From Sesamum alatum (Eukaryota > Streptophyta > Magnoliopsida > Lamiales > Pedaliaceae): a DNA stretch of 64,000 bases. The notes beneath the pieces are model-generated. The model made no database searches. It was not told the origin of the DNA and saw nothing but the letters and a program-made list of their open reading frames with translations. Positions 23,000-34,619 of this stretch are shown here, in pieces (position 1 is the first letter of the stretch; every line of letters starts with the position of its first letter). The translations under genes and the position numbers were made by a program. Location of the stretch: assembly GCA_034509735.1 (NCBI GenBank), contig JACGWO010000011.1:16219573-16283572 (forward strand), written 5' to 3'.

Positions 23000-23700
23000 G
23001 GGGGAGTTACAATAAAATGAGTTGGAGAGTAATTATAAGAACAATGAGAAAGAAGGGGGACATATATATAGAAAATATTGGAACGGGCATTGGAATATTA
23101 TTTGAAACACAAAAACTAGCCGTTGACATATAGTCATTGTTCCAGCTTTAGGAACGGTCGCAGGTGGGGTGACAGGAACGGTAATATTACCGTTGTAATA
23201 TAGCCGTTAGGGCATATTAGGAATGGTACGAGGCACATGCAACAGGACAGTTCCTAATTGGAGCACAATTGGGAACGGTAATTGTAACAATATTGCACTT
23301 TGTATATACCCACAATTTAGAACGGTAATTGCATACATTTTTGTCCATGGCGTAAAAGGGTCTTATGTAGAACTACATGTTGGAACGGTCAGCTGACCGA
23401 TCCAAATAGACACGGCCATAGGAACTTGTATAGGAACGGTAAGTGTTCCTGGTCGACTAACCGTTCTCAATTTCACACATGTGTTCCAAATTGAAGTCCA
23501 AAATATATGAGGTCCCTTTTAGAAACGGTAATAGGTGTACAAATTGGCACACATAGATTGGCACTCGAATAGGAACGGTCGTGCCGTTCCTATTAATTTG
23601 TATTACAATTACCACGACAGTGACGTCATCAACGGTTTCTCGTTCCACAACAGTTCCATGTACCGTTCCTATTTGGAACGGTAGTTGGAACAGGCCTCTG
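23000..23700 (-). repeat. CACTA subterminal repeats (GGAACGGT motif)
   Basis: The 8-mer GGAACGGT, its one-base variants and its complement ACCGTTCC recur about a dozen times here, in both orientations (for example near 23151, 23200, 23270, 23385, 23431, 23572, 23582 and 23662). Subterminal arrays of short direct and inverted motifs are the transposase (TNPA)-binding zones of CACTA elements. The position just upstream of the transposase N-terminus fits this. The motif does not recur densely elsewhere in the window. Confidence 0.75.
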
Positions 23701-23719
23701 TATCCGCTCCTATTCCCGC

Positions 23720-23850
23720 AATATAAAGTAGAACTTCACATATTATTACGTAGAACAACATGTCATGCTGGCGGAGTTCAAAACCCATGACCTTAAAAGT
23801 CATGGTGCCTCAATTTCACCAATTGAATTAGGAGTCATCAGCAAAAGCAA
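23720..23850 (-). mobile_element. Possible tRNA-derived SINE head
   Basis: On the minus strand, the segment around 23780-23840 can fold like part of a tRNA. It has an ATGAC/GTCAT stem enclosing a seven-base loop TTTTAAG, followed by GGGTTTTGAACTCC, which resembles an RNA polymerase III B box with one extra base. The A box is weak. It is too degenerate to be a working tRNA gene and could equally be chance. Confidence 0.25.
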
Positions 23851-24203
23851 ATCTACTTAAATACTCATTCAGATCGAGCAATTAGTGTTCGACTTATTTA
23901 ACAATCATTTTGCAGGTTAGGAAACTGAATTTTGGAGTGTGGAGTCTGACACAATATTGTATCCGGCCCTATCATCGCAATCCAACCTTAAAATTTTTGT
24001 AAGGGGTAGTTATAATTTTTACAATGTTTCATAAGTATCCCAGTATAAATAGTTGATAAATGACATTTTATTGTAATTCACTAGAAACAGTAATAATAGA
24101 AACTAATATTAAATAATCGTGGTTGTAGGAGGACTCTCTAATATTGTGTCTTGCAATTATCTTCCCTTTATATATATTTTACACATGTTCACAATCTAAC
24201 TAA

Positions 24204-24939
24204 GTGTTTGTTTAGTTGGGATGAAAAGTAGGTGTATTAAAAAAGCGGAAGTAAAATAGATGTGTAAGAATAAATTTGATATGTGGTTAGGGAGAATAGA
24301 TAGAGGAAAAGTAAAATTGGATGTATATGAAATTCCTTCAGACTCCAATTTGTTTCCGTCCAAAATTAAACGGAAAAGTGGACGTATGAGGCCAAAAAGA
24401 TCAAAAGAAGACATATTTTATTTTTATTTACTCTATTATCCATATACATAGTTTTCCACCAATTTTTTCTTATTCTTGCTTGTAATATCGGTACATAATC
24501 TTTGAAAAAAGATAACCAAATCACCAACAAAAACGTTGATGTTCGAATTTGATTTCTTTTTTTGAGGGCATTGGTTGCAATTTTTATTTTATTTAAATTG
24601 AATGGTGTTGAATAATTTTGATGAATATTTTTTATGAATAAAAAATATTCTTGTTCTTGTTTGATGAATATTTTTATTAGTTAGGTTTTTAAACTTTTGA
24701 TATACTAAAAATTATTTTAGTATAATATTAATTTATTTATTTTCTAACACAAAATAAAGAGAAAGAATTAATCAGTAAAATTGCAAAAATTAGTTTGTTC
24801 AAATAAGGAGAAATATTTAAAATTTACTCCCCTTCCAATCATACCAAACAATTTGAAGAAAAACTATTATTCTTTCCCTTCAACTCCTTTCCCTACCCCT
24901 TTCACTTTCCCTTTTTTCTCATTTTAATCAAACGAACCC
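24204..24939. mobile_element. PIF/Harbinger-like MITE, 736 bp
   Basis: The element is flanked by TAA on both sides (24201-24203 and 24940-24942). The left end is GTGTTTGTTTAGTTGGGATGA; the right end, complemented, reads GGGTTCGTTTGATTAAAATGA, an imperfect inverted repeat of about 20 bp. TAA duplications and GTGTTTGG-like ends are typical of PIF/Harbinger (Tourist-like) elements. The inside is AT-rich and does not code. It decays more than the similar elements at 34620 and 41100. Confidence 0.5.
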
Positions 24940-24942
24940 TAA

Positions 24943-26096
24943 AACAAATTCGTAAGAACTAAAATGTATGTTCTTGTATTTCTAACTTATTCATAGTTGT
25001 AATTCAAATATCAACAGTAAAAATAAAATGAATCAATTTAACAAAAATTGAATCAATATTAAGAAAAAAGATTAAAACTCCAACAAGATATTGTGTAACA
25101 TAAAAGAAATCAAAATCCCATTACGAAAAAGACTGAGAATTAGAAAAACAAAAAGAAAAAAATAACATTGTCCAATAAATTAAATCATTATACGAAGGTT
25201 TAATGCGATTTGGGCGGATTGATAGAATTGAGAGTTTATATGAGTTCCCTTATTTATCTATTTCTTTTGAAAAATTTGGACTCAATTAAGATGTCAAAAG
25301 CAGTTGTTAGGTTAGGAGAAGAATGCTGCAGAAGCTCCGGAAAAAAGGACTAAACAAACAAAAATAGAGGTAATTATATTTATAATCCTAATCTATAGTC
25401 TATTTACATAAATTATTTTTATTTTTGTGTAATTATAGGAACCACTACTGTCAGTCAAAAAGTAGAGTAGTTTATGTAATGATGTTGATGGTTTTAGAGG
25501 ATGTATGTGTAATTTCCTAAAAATATGGATGGTTTTGTGTCAATGATATAAACGTTTTTGTTGGGTGTATATATAATTTTTTAAAAATTAGTTAGGGATT
25601 AATTTGTTTAAATAGATCAGAGTTAAGGGGTAGAAGTAATTATTCCTTAGTATAAACATAAATTAATTGTTTTAATTTTGTGGTTACAAGAAACAATTAA
25701 TACAAAATTGGAGCAAAAGGGTGGGAGTCAATCTTGAGACCATAAAAAGCAGACATTAATTTTCTGAGTTAGCTTTACAAAGAAGCAATTATCGTACACA
25801 AAATAATCAGTTTAATCCGGGTTTTTGCTTTGTCACTTATCAACATTTCTTTTTCTCAAGTTGTCAAGTTACCGTTTATTCAACTAATCCAAAAGAAATG
25901 ATGGGGTCGTCTATGATATTTTGATGTCAATAGACCATCTCATCTAAAAGAGCAAGTTATTAGAAAGGAGAATTATTTAATATTAATATTTTGACATGTC
26001 TCCTTCCCCAACATGCAAGTCTTGCACGTGAAATTTTTATTTTGTAAATGAATGAATCTTTAATTTTATAAATGAATGGCAATGGGATTTGAACAC
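24943..26096. other. AT-rich spacer
   Basis: No gene, terminal repeats or domain homology were recognised. Internal short inverted stretches around 25360-25640 hint at another small foldback element, but ends could not be set. Confidence 0.4.
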
Positions 26097-26415
26097 TGTA
26101 AGAACACCTAGGAGTTAAACAGAGTAAACGCAACTATTGATACTTTGAACAAAACTCAAACACAAGGTGTATATTTCAGAAAATAGTTCTCAGTCAAAAT
26201 ACGGAGAAGAGTTAAAATTCTATTAATAGACTTTACAAATAGCAATTAAGCTAGAACTAATTAACTGCCCATCCTAACTAATCAGCCGTTGACTAAAAGC
26301 TTATCTTAATCACTTCTTGACACCAGCAAGTCAGAAAGCGTGTTTCTCATACTCAGCCTACAATAGTTGCTGACAGGACTTATAAGTCCCTCACATGTTT
26401 TAGCCTATGCTTACA
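26097..26415 (-). mobile_element. 3' LTR (minus) of copia element 26097-32762, 319 bp
   Basis: The LTR is bounded by TGTAAGAACACC on the left and CCTATGCTTACA on the right, so the ends form the inverted repeat TGTAAG...CTTACA. The sequence following on the right, CCCCCTTCTCAAG, is the complement of a purine-rich tract and is followed by the complement of the RNase H end. The first ~80 bp are repeated at 32684-32762 (ATTGATACTTTGAACA, AAGGTGTATATT). It is much shorter than the 2 kb LTRs of the other copia family here. Confidence 0.82.
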
Positions 26416-29404
26416 CCCCCTTCTCAAGTTGGACTTGGTGGTAAATCCACCAATCCTAACTTGGAAGTCAAGTTCAGGAAGAGAGGACCACTCAAAGTCT
26501 TTGTGAAGACGTCTGCGAGATGGGATTTTGAAGCCACATGCTTGGGGGGCTAGGAATCTTTTTTTGTACTTGTCTTGCACCAAATGGCAGTCTATTTTGA
26601 CATGTTCCGTCCGCTCATGGAATACTAGGTTGGCGACAATATGTAACGCAACCTGATTGTCGCATAAGAAAGGTATGGGGGTCAGGCACAACAACTCTTA
26701 AATCTTGTAGCAAGTTGTTTAGCCGAACCAGTTCAAAGGTGGTTGCTCCTCTACTTATATACTCCGTTTCTGCAGTTGATCGTGAAACTCTATGCTGCTT
26801 CTTAGTTTTCGAAGATATCAAGGAAGATCCCAGTAAGATGCAAAAACCTTTAGTGAACTTCTTGTGTCCATGCAAGACGCCCAGTCTCCATCACAGTACA
26901 CTGTCAATTCCTTCACATTTTTTGAAGCGAAGAACAACCCCTTTCTGATTGTTCATTTCAGGTATCTGAGCAAGTGCAAGGTTGCATCCTACTGCTGCTT
27001 ACATGGGTTCTATATGAACTGGCTCAACTGTTGCGCAGCATGACAAATGTCGGGCCTGGTAAAACCTAAATACAAAATTCTTCCTATCAGTCTTTTGTAA
27101 GATTCTGGATGTGAGAGAGTGTTACCTGCATCAGTGGTGAATTTTATTCCAGCGGGCAAAAGTGTAGTGGTTGTCCTAGCCAACGTGACCCCAGCATCTT
27201 GCAGCAAGTCACTGGTGTACTTGGAATGGGACTGCAATTCCAGCAGAGCTTCAAGCTATCTGCAGGCCGAGAAAAGTACTTCGCCACCCCTAGATCTTTA
27301 ATGGTGAATTGATTGTTCAGATAAGCTTTCACCTATTGTATGTCTTCCTCTGAATTTCTACAATCAGAATATCATCCACATAGACCAGTAAAACCAACAA
27401 ACTTGTTGCAGTGGGTTTGGTGAACATACAATGGTCGTGTCTTGACTCTACAAAGTCAAAGGTTACAACCTTAGCAATGAATTCAGCATTCCATTGCCTT
27501 GAAGATTGTTTCAACCCATAAAGTGACCTATTGAGTTTGCACTACTACCCTTTTGCACTTCATAACCTTCTGGAGGTTGCATGTAAATTTCTTCTTCAAG
27601 GTGTCCATGTAGAAAAGCATTGTTTACGTCTACGTGATGCAAATGCCAATTTTTTGATGCTGCAACTGCCAAGAGAAGCCTTCCTGTCACTGCCTTAGCT
27701 ACCGAAGAGAAACTATCCACATAGTCAATCCCCTCTACTTGGTTGTACCCTGTCGCAACCAATCTAGCTTTGTGTTTGTTGATAGTACCATCTGCATGCA
27801 ATTTTAGTTTGAAGATCCACCTGCAACCTATAGCTCTTTTGCCTTGTGGTAAAGTAGTGACTTCCCAGGTGTTGTTTTCTCCAAAACTTTCAACTCATTC
27901 TCCATGGTTGCTTCCTAATCTTTGTGTTCGCAGGCTTGATTATAAGTTTTAGGTTCCTACAGGTTAGTTAAGGAAGCCAACAAACAACCATGCATGGGAG
28001 AATGTGTTGTGACAAATACAGTAGTGTGGTCTGTGTAAGAGTGGTTACAAAGGAAATCCTACATCCAGGCCTGTTTACTAGTCGCCCTAGTGAATCTCCT
28101 AAGGTGCTCTACAAGTTGTGTTATTGTTTCTGTAAGTGAATCACTAGTTTCTGTGTCATTGTTATCAGTAGGCAGTGCAACCACATTTGTTTCATCACTT
28201 ACAATATTTGGTATAGGCCACGTTACAGGATCTAACTGTTTTCGTACATAAGGGAAAAACTATTTCATAAACACTACATTTCTGGACACAAACAGGGTAT
28301 GTTTAGCTAAATCAAAAGACCCTATACACTTTCTGCCTTGCTGCATTATCCCATGAACACCCCTTTGACAGCCCTAGCTTTCAAGTTTTCCTTTGTGTGG
28401 TTGTGTATTTTGTGGCAAAGTAAAGGGTACCAAAGACTCTCAAGTTCTCATCAGGTGCTCTTTTATAGAGAAGTTCATAGGGGTTTTCAGTCCAATGTTT
28501 GAGTTGGTAGTCTATTTATGATGTAAGTGGTAGTCAATAGGGCCTCTGACCAAAACATGTTGGGCATGTTGGACTGAAACATCAGTGCCCTCGCAACTTG
28601 TAGTAAATGTTCGTGTTTTCGTTCCACTACACCATTTTGCTATGGTGTATATACATTGGTTTTCTGGTGAAGTATCCCTTCTTTTTGCATAAATTTTGGC
28701 TTTAGGGATTTATAAATTTTGTACCATTATCGCTTCGCAATGTTTTGATTCTTTTCCTAAATTGTGTGAGGACCATTTTATGAAATTGTTTCAGAATGGG
28801 CAAGGTTTGTGACTTATGTTTCATTAAGTATGTCCAGGTAGCTTTACTGTGATCATCCACCAATGTTAGCATGTAGGAGCAATGAGACAAGGAATGTTGG
28901 TTATAGGGTCCCCACACATCCATGTGAACAAGATCAAATATGTCATCGGCCTTAGACTGACTAATAGAAAAACTCCCATTTGTTGTTTAGCCATTGGGCA
29001 CGCCTCACATAATTCTAAAGAAGTTTTATTTTCTTATAAGAAGGCCAAGTGGCTGAGTGAGGATGTGTGGCCTAGTCTTCTATGCCACAACTTTACATCA
29101 GTACAACTAGCAACAAGGCATATTTCTTGAATGTCCTGCATCATACATCTAATAGTGTGTGTATCAAAAGAGTGTTCATCTAATATGTAAAGTTTTCCCA
29201 CAAGCTTTCGTATTGCCGAAACCTTGTCAGTCTTGCGGTCCTGCAGCAGACAGCAAGTTGGGAAAAATTTGAATCTAACAGAGTTATTTTGACACAGCTT
29301 TCCAACAGACAATAGATTATATTTTAAAGAAGGGACATGCAATACATCTTGCAATTCGATGTTGTTAGGGAGGTGAATATTTCCTATCATTTTTATGGAT
29401 TATT
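26416..29404 (-). pseudogene. Copia pol, 3' part (integrase, RT, RNase H)
   Basis: Minus-strand blocks are read from high to low coordinates. GAG-pre-integrase is at 29034-29390 (NIELQDVLHVPSLKYNLLSV, LWHRRLGHTSSLSHLAF). The integrase core is at 28702-28923 (MDVWGPYNQHS, TLVDDHSKATWTYLM, LRSDNGTKFINP). RT is at 27010-27801 ([63 protein letters not shown]). RNase H is at 26380-26875 ([29 protein letters not shown]). The catalytic YVDD is intact, but the domains lie in several frames with stops between 27950 and 28700. This is a copia lineage different from the elements at 53765-64000. Confidence 0.85.
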
Positions 29405-31405
29405 TGTTTGAATAGGTGACCGTGAAGCCAATCTTATTAAACTTATGTAATCTATTTCTGACATTAGGTGTTTAAATAAAGTTCATTCTAAATAAAAGTG
29501 ATGTTCAGTTACGGCATTAATACTTTGATTTTGTTCACTTATTGCTTGATATGTATAACGGTTCAATGCACAAACAAATCCCACAGACTGAAAGGTTAAT
29601 CCAAGAAACTGGACTGCACATAGGATGGCAAGTCATGAAATCAGTTTCTGTGGATCGGTCTGAAATGCTCCAAGTCAAAGGACCTCAAGATAGGGTATTG
29701 AAGGTCCATTCGAGACTTGCACTAAGTGATTGCAGTCGCATTTCATTGAAGAGTAACGAGAGTCGTCCATGCAATACTAGTAGGTTAGCCAACTCGGTGT
29801 CGGCTAACTGAGATGACTCGTAGGAATCATCATATGAAAAAACCTTAAGTAGGTTGGTCGGTATGACTTGGATTCCCAGTCCCAATAGTACGAGATTGGT
29901 CGTCGGACTTAAGGGACTACACTGGTCACATACACACCATGCATGTATCTTAGATTTGGAAAGAGGCTACCAAGTCGAGAGACGTTGTTGCTCTAAGCCC
30001 TATCTAGTGCAATCAAAATGTGTAGTGTGGATAGTAGGTCCTAAGATAGAATCTGTCTCTTGTCAAAACGGTTTACAGTAGCATCTCACTTATACTCTAA
30101 GACTCGTCCTCCTTAAATCTGTAGCCACAGTGACTAAACGGTAGGATGGAATCCAGGTGACGTTTAGTGTGGACGAGCCTAGCCTTAAGTCAAAAATGGG
30201 TACTGACATCCAAAGTCCATACCCTAGACTATGGCTGTGAGGTAGTAGATGGAAGGACATACGTGCTCAAGAGCCTAAATGTTCATGCCATAAAATTACT
30301 TAGTTTCTAATGCCATAGACCGTTGCTAGATGGCCACCCATGGTGACGGACGAATTCCTATCATATGATGATTGGAAATTCAGCAAGTCTAGCTGAGGGT
30401 AGTAAACCTAAAGAGTCACGCACAATTCACCAGTAATGGAGGAATTAATTTAGGATTAATTCCGGGAGATCGAACAATTTAATTAGATTAAATTGGTTCT
30501 CTTCTTGGAGTGTCAAGTATTTAATTAGATTAAATAGACTTGACTCATAAATAGGATTTATGGAATTGGGGAATTGGCTCAAATATTTATTTGATATTTA
30601 GTAGAAGCCCAATGGACTATTTTAAATAGGATTTAAAATATTCCATAAAACCCATCTAAGGATGGACGGACAAGATTGATTCTAGAGGGTTTGATGAGAT
30701 GAAGGGCTAGGATTAAGTTTGACTTAATAATAGTCTAGGTTGACTAGGATTTGACTAGGTCAAAATCTTAGTCAAGTGTGCCTCTCTTAGGAGAGTTTGA
30801 GTAGGAATAGGAAAACTCATTTCCTATAAATACTCAAAACACACACACACACATACTAATCTCTACTCTCATCTCACATACACACACACACACACACGGC
30901 CGATACCCTCCCCTCTCAATCTCGTCCCCTCTCCTCTCCTCACTCCAAGAAAGCTTTGTTTCCTTGTCTTTGATACAAGGGAACACTAGACGAATCAATC
31001 ACGTTAATTCATAACACTAGGTTGATTCGTCCTCTCTTATTCTTCTTGATCTTTTGGTAGTACGGAAAATCAAGATTCGGTGAAATGCGTGGACGATTTA
31101 GAGGGTTCCTACTTTGGATCTCGGTGGCAAAACGTGGAACAATGCGTGTAGCGGTGCAAAGAAAGACTACAACGTGTAAGTCTCGTTTCTTCGTTCTCTT
31201 CGTTATAACCATATATGGCCTCCATGAATACTACATGCTTTTCTTTATTTATGAGATACACCAAACGCCCGGGGAGTTTCAAGGGCACACACCTTGAACG
31301 AGTTCTTTAAATTACGTAATTTATACATAATTTTACGTTTCTTGTTTTTAACTATCGCGCTTCCACATTCGCACTTCCTCCCGAGACGATCAAAATATCG
31401 TTACA
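29405..31405 (+). mobile_element. Solo copia LTR, 2.0 kb, plus orientation, inside the minus copia element
   Basis: It starts TGTTTGAATAGGTGACC, matching TGTTAGAATAGGTGAC at 58725, and closes at 31405 in CGTTACA. Length (2,001 bp) agrees with the two other LTRs of this family (1,994 and 1,993 bp). Contents are collinear with 58725-60717, including CTAGATGGCCACCCATGG near 30330. It splits the copia ORF between the protease part (31410-31660) and GAG-pre-integrase (29034-29390). No pol sequence is inside, so it is a solo LTR left by LTR-LTR recombination. The target duplication could not be fixed exactly because the start may be 29405 or 29409. Confidence 0.82.
30837..30900 (+). repeat. (CA)n microsatellites in solo LTR
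   Basis: Two CA dinucleotide runs (about 30838-30852 and 30880-30897) lie shortly downstream of a TATA-like CTATAAATACTC at about 30825. The equivalent position of the LTR at 58725 has ACACACACACAACACACAC (about 60171-60187). They are therefore a feature of this LTR family's transcribed leader. Confidence 0.8.
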
Positions 31406-32683
31406 CTGTTTTGAACCATTTGACAAACATATGCATGCCTCAATTTTGTTCCTTCTAGTTTGGTTAAACAAGGCAACAATGTTACACATGTGAGATGTTG
31501 CCCCGCGATCAATAATCCATGACTTTGAATGCGAAAAAAATGGTATTAACTGAGACATTACCTGCATGGCTGCATAGTCATCATACTCTGAGAAGGTGTC
31601 TTCCTCACTGGACATCCCTGCATCACTTCTTTCTAATAGTCTTCTCACTTCAGTCCTCACATACTCAGATCATCATCTAGTGCATTCTGCATTGATTCTT
31701 GGTCAACCAATTGGCTACTCATTATACTCAATGCTCTGCTAGCAGTCCCAAACCCCTTCCTTCTTTGATCTATGAGAGCCTTATACCAGTCCAGGTATCT
31801 ATGAATTTCGTAGTATTCTTCTTTCAAATGTCCCGCTTTCTTGCAATGTGTGCAATATTGCATTTTCTTATCTTATGCAGCTTTCTTCCTCCATTGGTTA
31901 TTTCCATTTCCCTTTTGAGGCCCCTTTGCCTACATCGCCATATTTTGGGAAACATCTGGGAGTGGTTCCATCATGAGCACTTGATTCTGATGCCATCAAA
32001 GTATTCATCGAGGCCCATTAAATTCTGTATAAGTCTGTCCCTCTGGTACAAGTTCGCTATCTCTCTTGAAGCACCACAGCTGCAAAATGGGCGTTACCAC
32101 CAAGCACCCCTGTTCGTCCCAAAGCTTCTTGTGTTTATTGAAGTTGAAACTGAAAGGGATCCTTTGCGCCGCAGAAGCGATTTCTTTTTACAGTTGGTAC
32201 ACTAGAGGCACGCTACTGACCCCGTATCTTGTTTCCAGCTCCAGCCAGAGGTCCCTCATCGTGTTAATATACAAGAACGACTCCACAATTTCTTTGGAAA
32301 TGCAATTCAATACCCACAAATTACCATCCCATCGGCTCTTCCCACTGTTCATATCCTTATTCCGATTCATCAGGTTTGGATTTTTCCGTTGATGAACCCT
32401 AATTTCATTTTCGCCCTTAGGGCAAATCTGATGGACCTATTCCACGACATGAAATTCGTGCCTATCTAGCAGGTTTGACACCAAGATGGTGCCTGGGCTA
32501 TCTGAGGCTTAGATTCTCAGTTGATTTGGGTCCGTCTCGATTTTCTTGCCTTTATCTTCCTTCTAGGTGGGGCTCGTCATTCTTGAGTCTGCGATTGTTT
32601 AGGCTGCCTTTGGATAGATCTTTCCCAGGGGTTCTAAAACATGATGAAGTACCAGAGACCATCAACAGATGGCTTTGATGCCA
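31406..32683 (-). pseudogene. Copia gag and protease remnants (minus)
   Basis: This is the 5' coding part of the same element as 26416-29404. At 32188-32370 a gag segment of the UBN2 type is seen (NLWVLNCISKEIVESFLYIN, LWLELETRYG). At 31657-31863 a zinc knuckle is seen (CTHCKKAGHLKEEYY), in which the last ligand appears as Tyr in place of Cys. At 31352-31660 the protease has WIIDRGATSHMCN, with DRG where DTG is expected. Next to the LTR at 32684, the complement reads TGGCATCAAAGCC, close to the initiator-tRNA primer site TGGTATCAGAGCC. Stops and frameshifts separate the blocks. Confidence 0.8.
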
Positions 32684-32762
32684 TGTAAGAAAATCCAAGA
32701 ATTGAATAGAGTAGACGCAACCATTGATACTTTGAACAGAACTCAAAAGCAAGGTGTATATT
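32684..32762 (-). mobile_element. 5' LTR stub of copia element 26097-32762
   Basis: This begins TGTAAGAAAATCC directly beside the primer-binding site and repeats the first ~80 bp of 26097-26415. Beyond GGTGTATATT the two sequences diverge abruptly, so the outer ~240 bp of this LTR has been lost or replaced. Confidence 0.75.
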
Positions 32763-33180
32763 AAACTGATATTGCAAGAATTTAAAGACTAATCAACAAT
32801 AAATAAAATAATAGGTTTATTGATTATCAATTGAGTACAATCACCAATACGTTACAGTTCGATCCAAGATGATCAATTCGTTTGCACTAGAACTCTTGTA
32901 TTTTTCTCTTAAGCCAAAAGCCACTTAATGAGAGGTTTGAACTCTTATTTATACTACTAATCTATTTACGGTAAGTGTCGTACTTTGTCTTCTTTGTCCT
33001 TCACCTTCATATCCTCGGATATATATGGAAACCTTTTAAGGGGTTAATTTAGTATTTTCCTTGCTCTAGCATTAATGCTAGAGCTTCATGAATCATGCCC
33101 CAAGTGCACAATTTCCTCCTTGATCTACTCATTTTTTATGAAGAGAAATAAATGATAATTAATTTCTTATTTTCTCCATA
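32763..33180 (-). mobile_element. LTR-like promoter-bearing sequence, unassigned
   Basis: On the minus strand the order is a TATA box (AGTATAAATAAGAG, about 32942-32955), then AATAAA-like signals near 32810, then an end reading GCAATATCA. That resembles the U3-R-U5 order of an LTR, but no matching second copy or coding part is in the window. It also contains a perfect 22-bp palindrome at 33063-33084. An alternative is the regulatory region of some other integrated element. Confidence 0.3.
33063..33084. repeat. Perfect 22-bp palindrome
   Basis: Two abutting half-sites GCTCTAGCATT and AATGCTAGAGC make a perfect palindrome without spacer. It lies about 110 bp upstream, on the minus strand, of the TATA box at 32942-32955, so it could be a dimeric factor-binding site of the LTR-like sequence. 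Confidence 0.7.
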
Positions 33181-34069
33181 TCATAAACTAACATGTTAAA
33201 CTAACAATTTAAGGCACAGAAGTTGCAATTTGTTCTACCAACGAGGATCATCAAATAGTAAGATTGAGTCTTCTGATCGGCATCATATAAATTCAATATT
33301 AATATGATATGATTCGTACTCCATTTCATACAAATAACCCATGTAATTCAAGTTCTAACGATCCAATTATAGTGGTAGCATAGCTTGGCCCACTATTCTC
33401 TTTTGATTTTCATTATCATTATAATCATCATTATTATCATTTGGATGCAACAATTAATACTTTCCAAACGGTAATCGATCACTTTTCCCATATGGATACT
33501 TCATCATATTTTGACGTCATGGACATATACATAGTTTTTTTTTTTTTTTAAAAATAATATAGTTAAATTGAACTATAATTTAAGAATAGAATCGTACATT
33601 ACACATTGATAAAGATATACCGGACCAAATACTAAAATGACCAAATACTCCCATAAAGGCAAACTATCAATTTAAGATAGAAGATCCGCATCTTTCTTGG
33701 TGGGTTGGGTCGGGCCCTGACACAACAACCCGCCTTTTGAATGGTAGATTGATTGATAACAAGAACAAGATTATGACATTTATCCAGAAGTGAGTAATTT
33801 GGCCGTGTAGATACACGCTATTATTTTATTTATTAGTACAATATTAATTATTTTCAAACCAACATGCGATTATTTCATCTCGATTTCACGAACTGATTTA
33901 GGCATTGGAGAGTTTTATGGAACTTCCCAACAAGCCTAACAATATTTTTTTCCTTCTTAAGTTCCCAAACTCATGATCTAGATTACCCTCGGAGTAACCT
34001 CGACCTCCGACCTAGATCACTCATAAAAATGACATTAGTGTGTAATTAGAAAATAGGGATAGTTACACT
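33181..34069. other. Intergenic spacer, nothing recognised
   Basis: AT-rich sequence with a poly-T run at about 33535-33549. No domain homology or terminal repeats were seen. Confidence 0.4.
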
Positions 34070-34585
34070 TCCCTCTTATCATAGTTGGTCTAATTACACG
34101 TAGACTTCATGTGGTTTGTAAAATTATATTTAGTACTTTTGATGTTTGCTTTTGTCTAATAAATAGATCCCTCTGTTATTCAAAATTCACCAAATTTATT
34201 GATATTAAACTAAATAATGGAAATCGTTATTTACCATAGATTGATTTATTATTGAATTTAGGTCAAACAAATTTTTTTATAATCAAACTATTCTTATACA
34301 TTTTCACACGTTAATGCATGTCAGGAGTTATATCTCCACTGTTATAAGGATAGTTTAATTAGAAAAAAATTATTTGACTTGCAATAAGTCATTAACAAGT
34401 AAATAGTAAATATCGATTTTTATTTAGTATTTTTGTTAATATCAATAAATTCGATGAATTTTGACTAATTAAATGACTTATTTATTAGACAAAAATAAAC
34501 TTCAAGAGCATTACATGAATTTTTTAAATCATAAAAAATTTACTTGTTACATTAAATCTCGAAATAGGGAGTAATAATCATTCCT
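34070..34585. mobile_element. Foldback MITE, second copy of the 9090-9614 family
   Basis: Left arm TAATTACACGTAGA and CTAATAAATAGATCC correspond to right arm TTTATTAGACAAAAAT and TTACTTGTTACATTAAA in inverted order. Middle sequences such as GCAATAAGTCATTAACAAGT match GCAATAAGTTAGTAATAAGT at about 9418, so the two elements are homologous along their whole length. The ends carry TTACACTTCCCTC and its approximate complement GGGAGTAAT. It has no coding content. Confidence 0.6.
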
Positions 34586-34619
34586 AAAATATATGATAGA
34601 AAATTTTTCACCGATTTAA

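Larger units (their letters stand above)
19290..23780 (-). mobile_element. Degenerate CACTA (En/Spm) transposon, minus strand
   Basis: On the minus strand the order is a subterminal repeat zone (about 23700-23000), transposase-associated domain, Tnp2 transposase, DUF4218 and DUF4216, which is the standard plant CACTA layout. The coding parts are described separately. Neither terminal CACTA inverted repeat could be found with confidence, so the outer limits are approximate. The 3' side appears joined to a gypsy interior at about 19280-19300. Frameshifts and stops make the copy non-functional. Confidence 0.8.

Noticed and set aside
23780..23850. A functional tRNA gene on the minus strand.
   Set aside because: Only an anticodon-like stem and a poor B box are seen; the acceptor and D stems do not form. 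Kept only as a weak SINE candidate.
23870..23890. TTAGTG at 23882 as the missing CACTA terminus.
   Set aside because: The complement CACTAATTGCTCGATC does not continue with the usual terminal sequence and no matching end exists near 19290.
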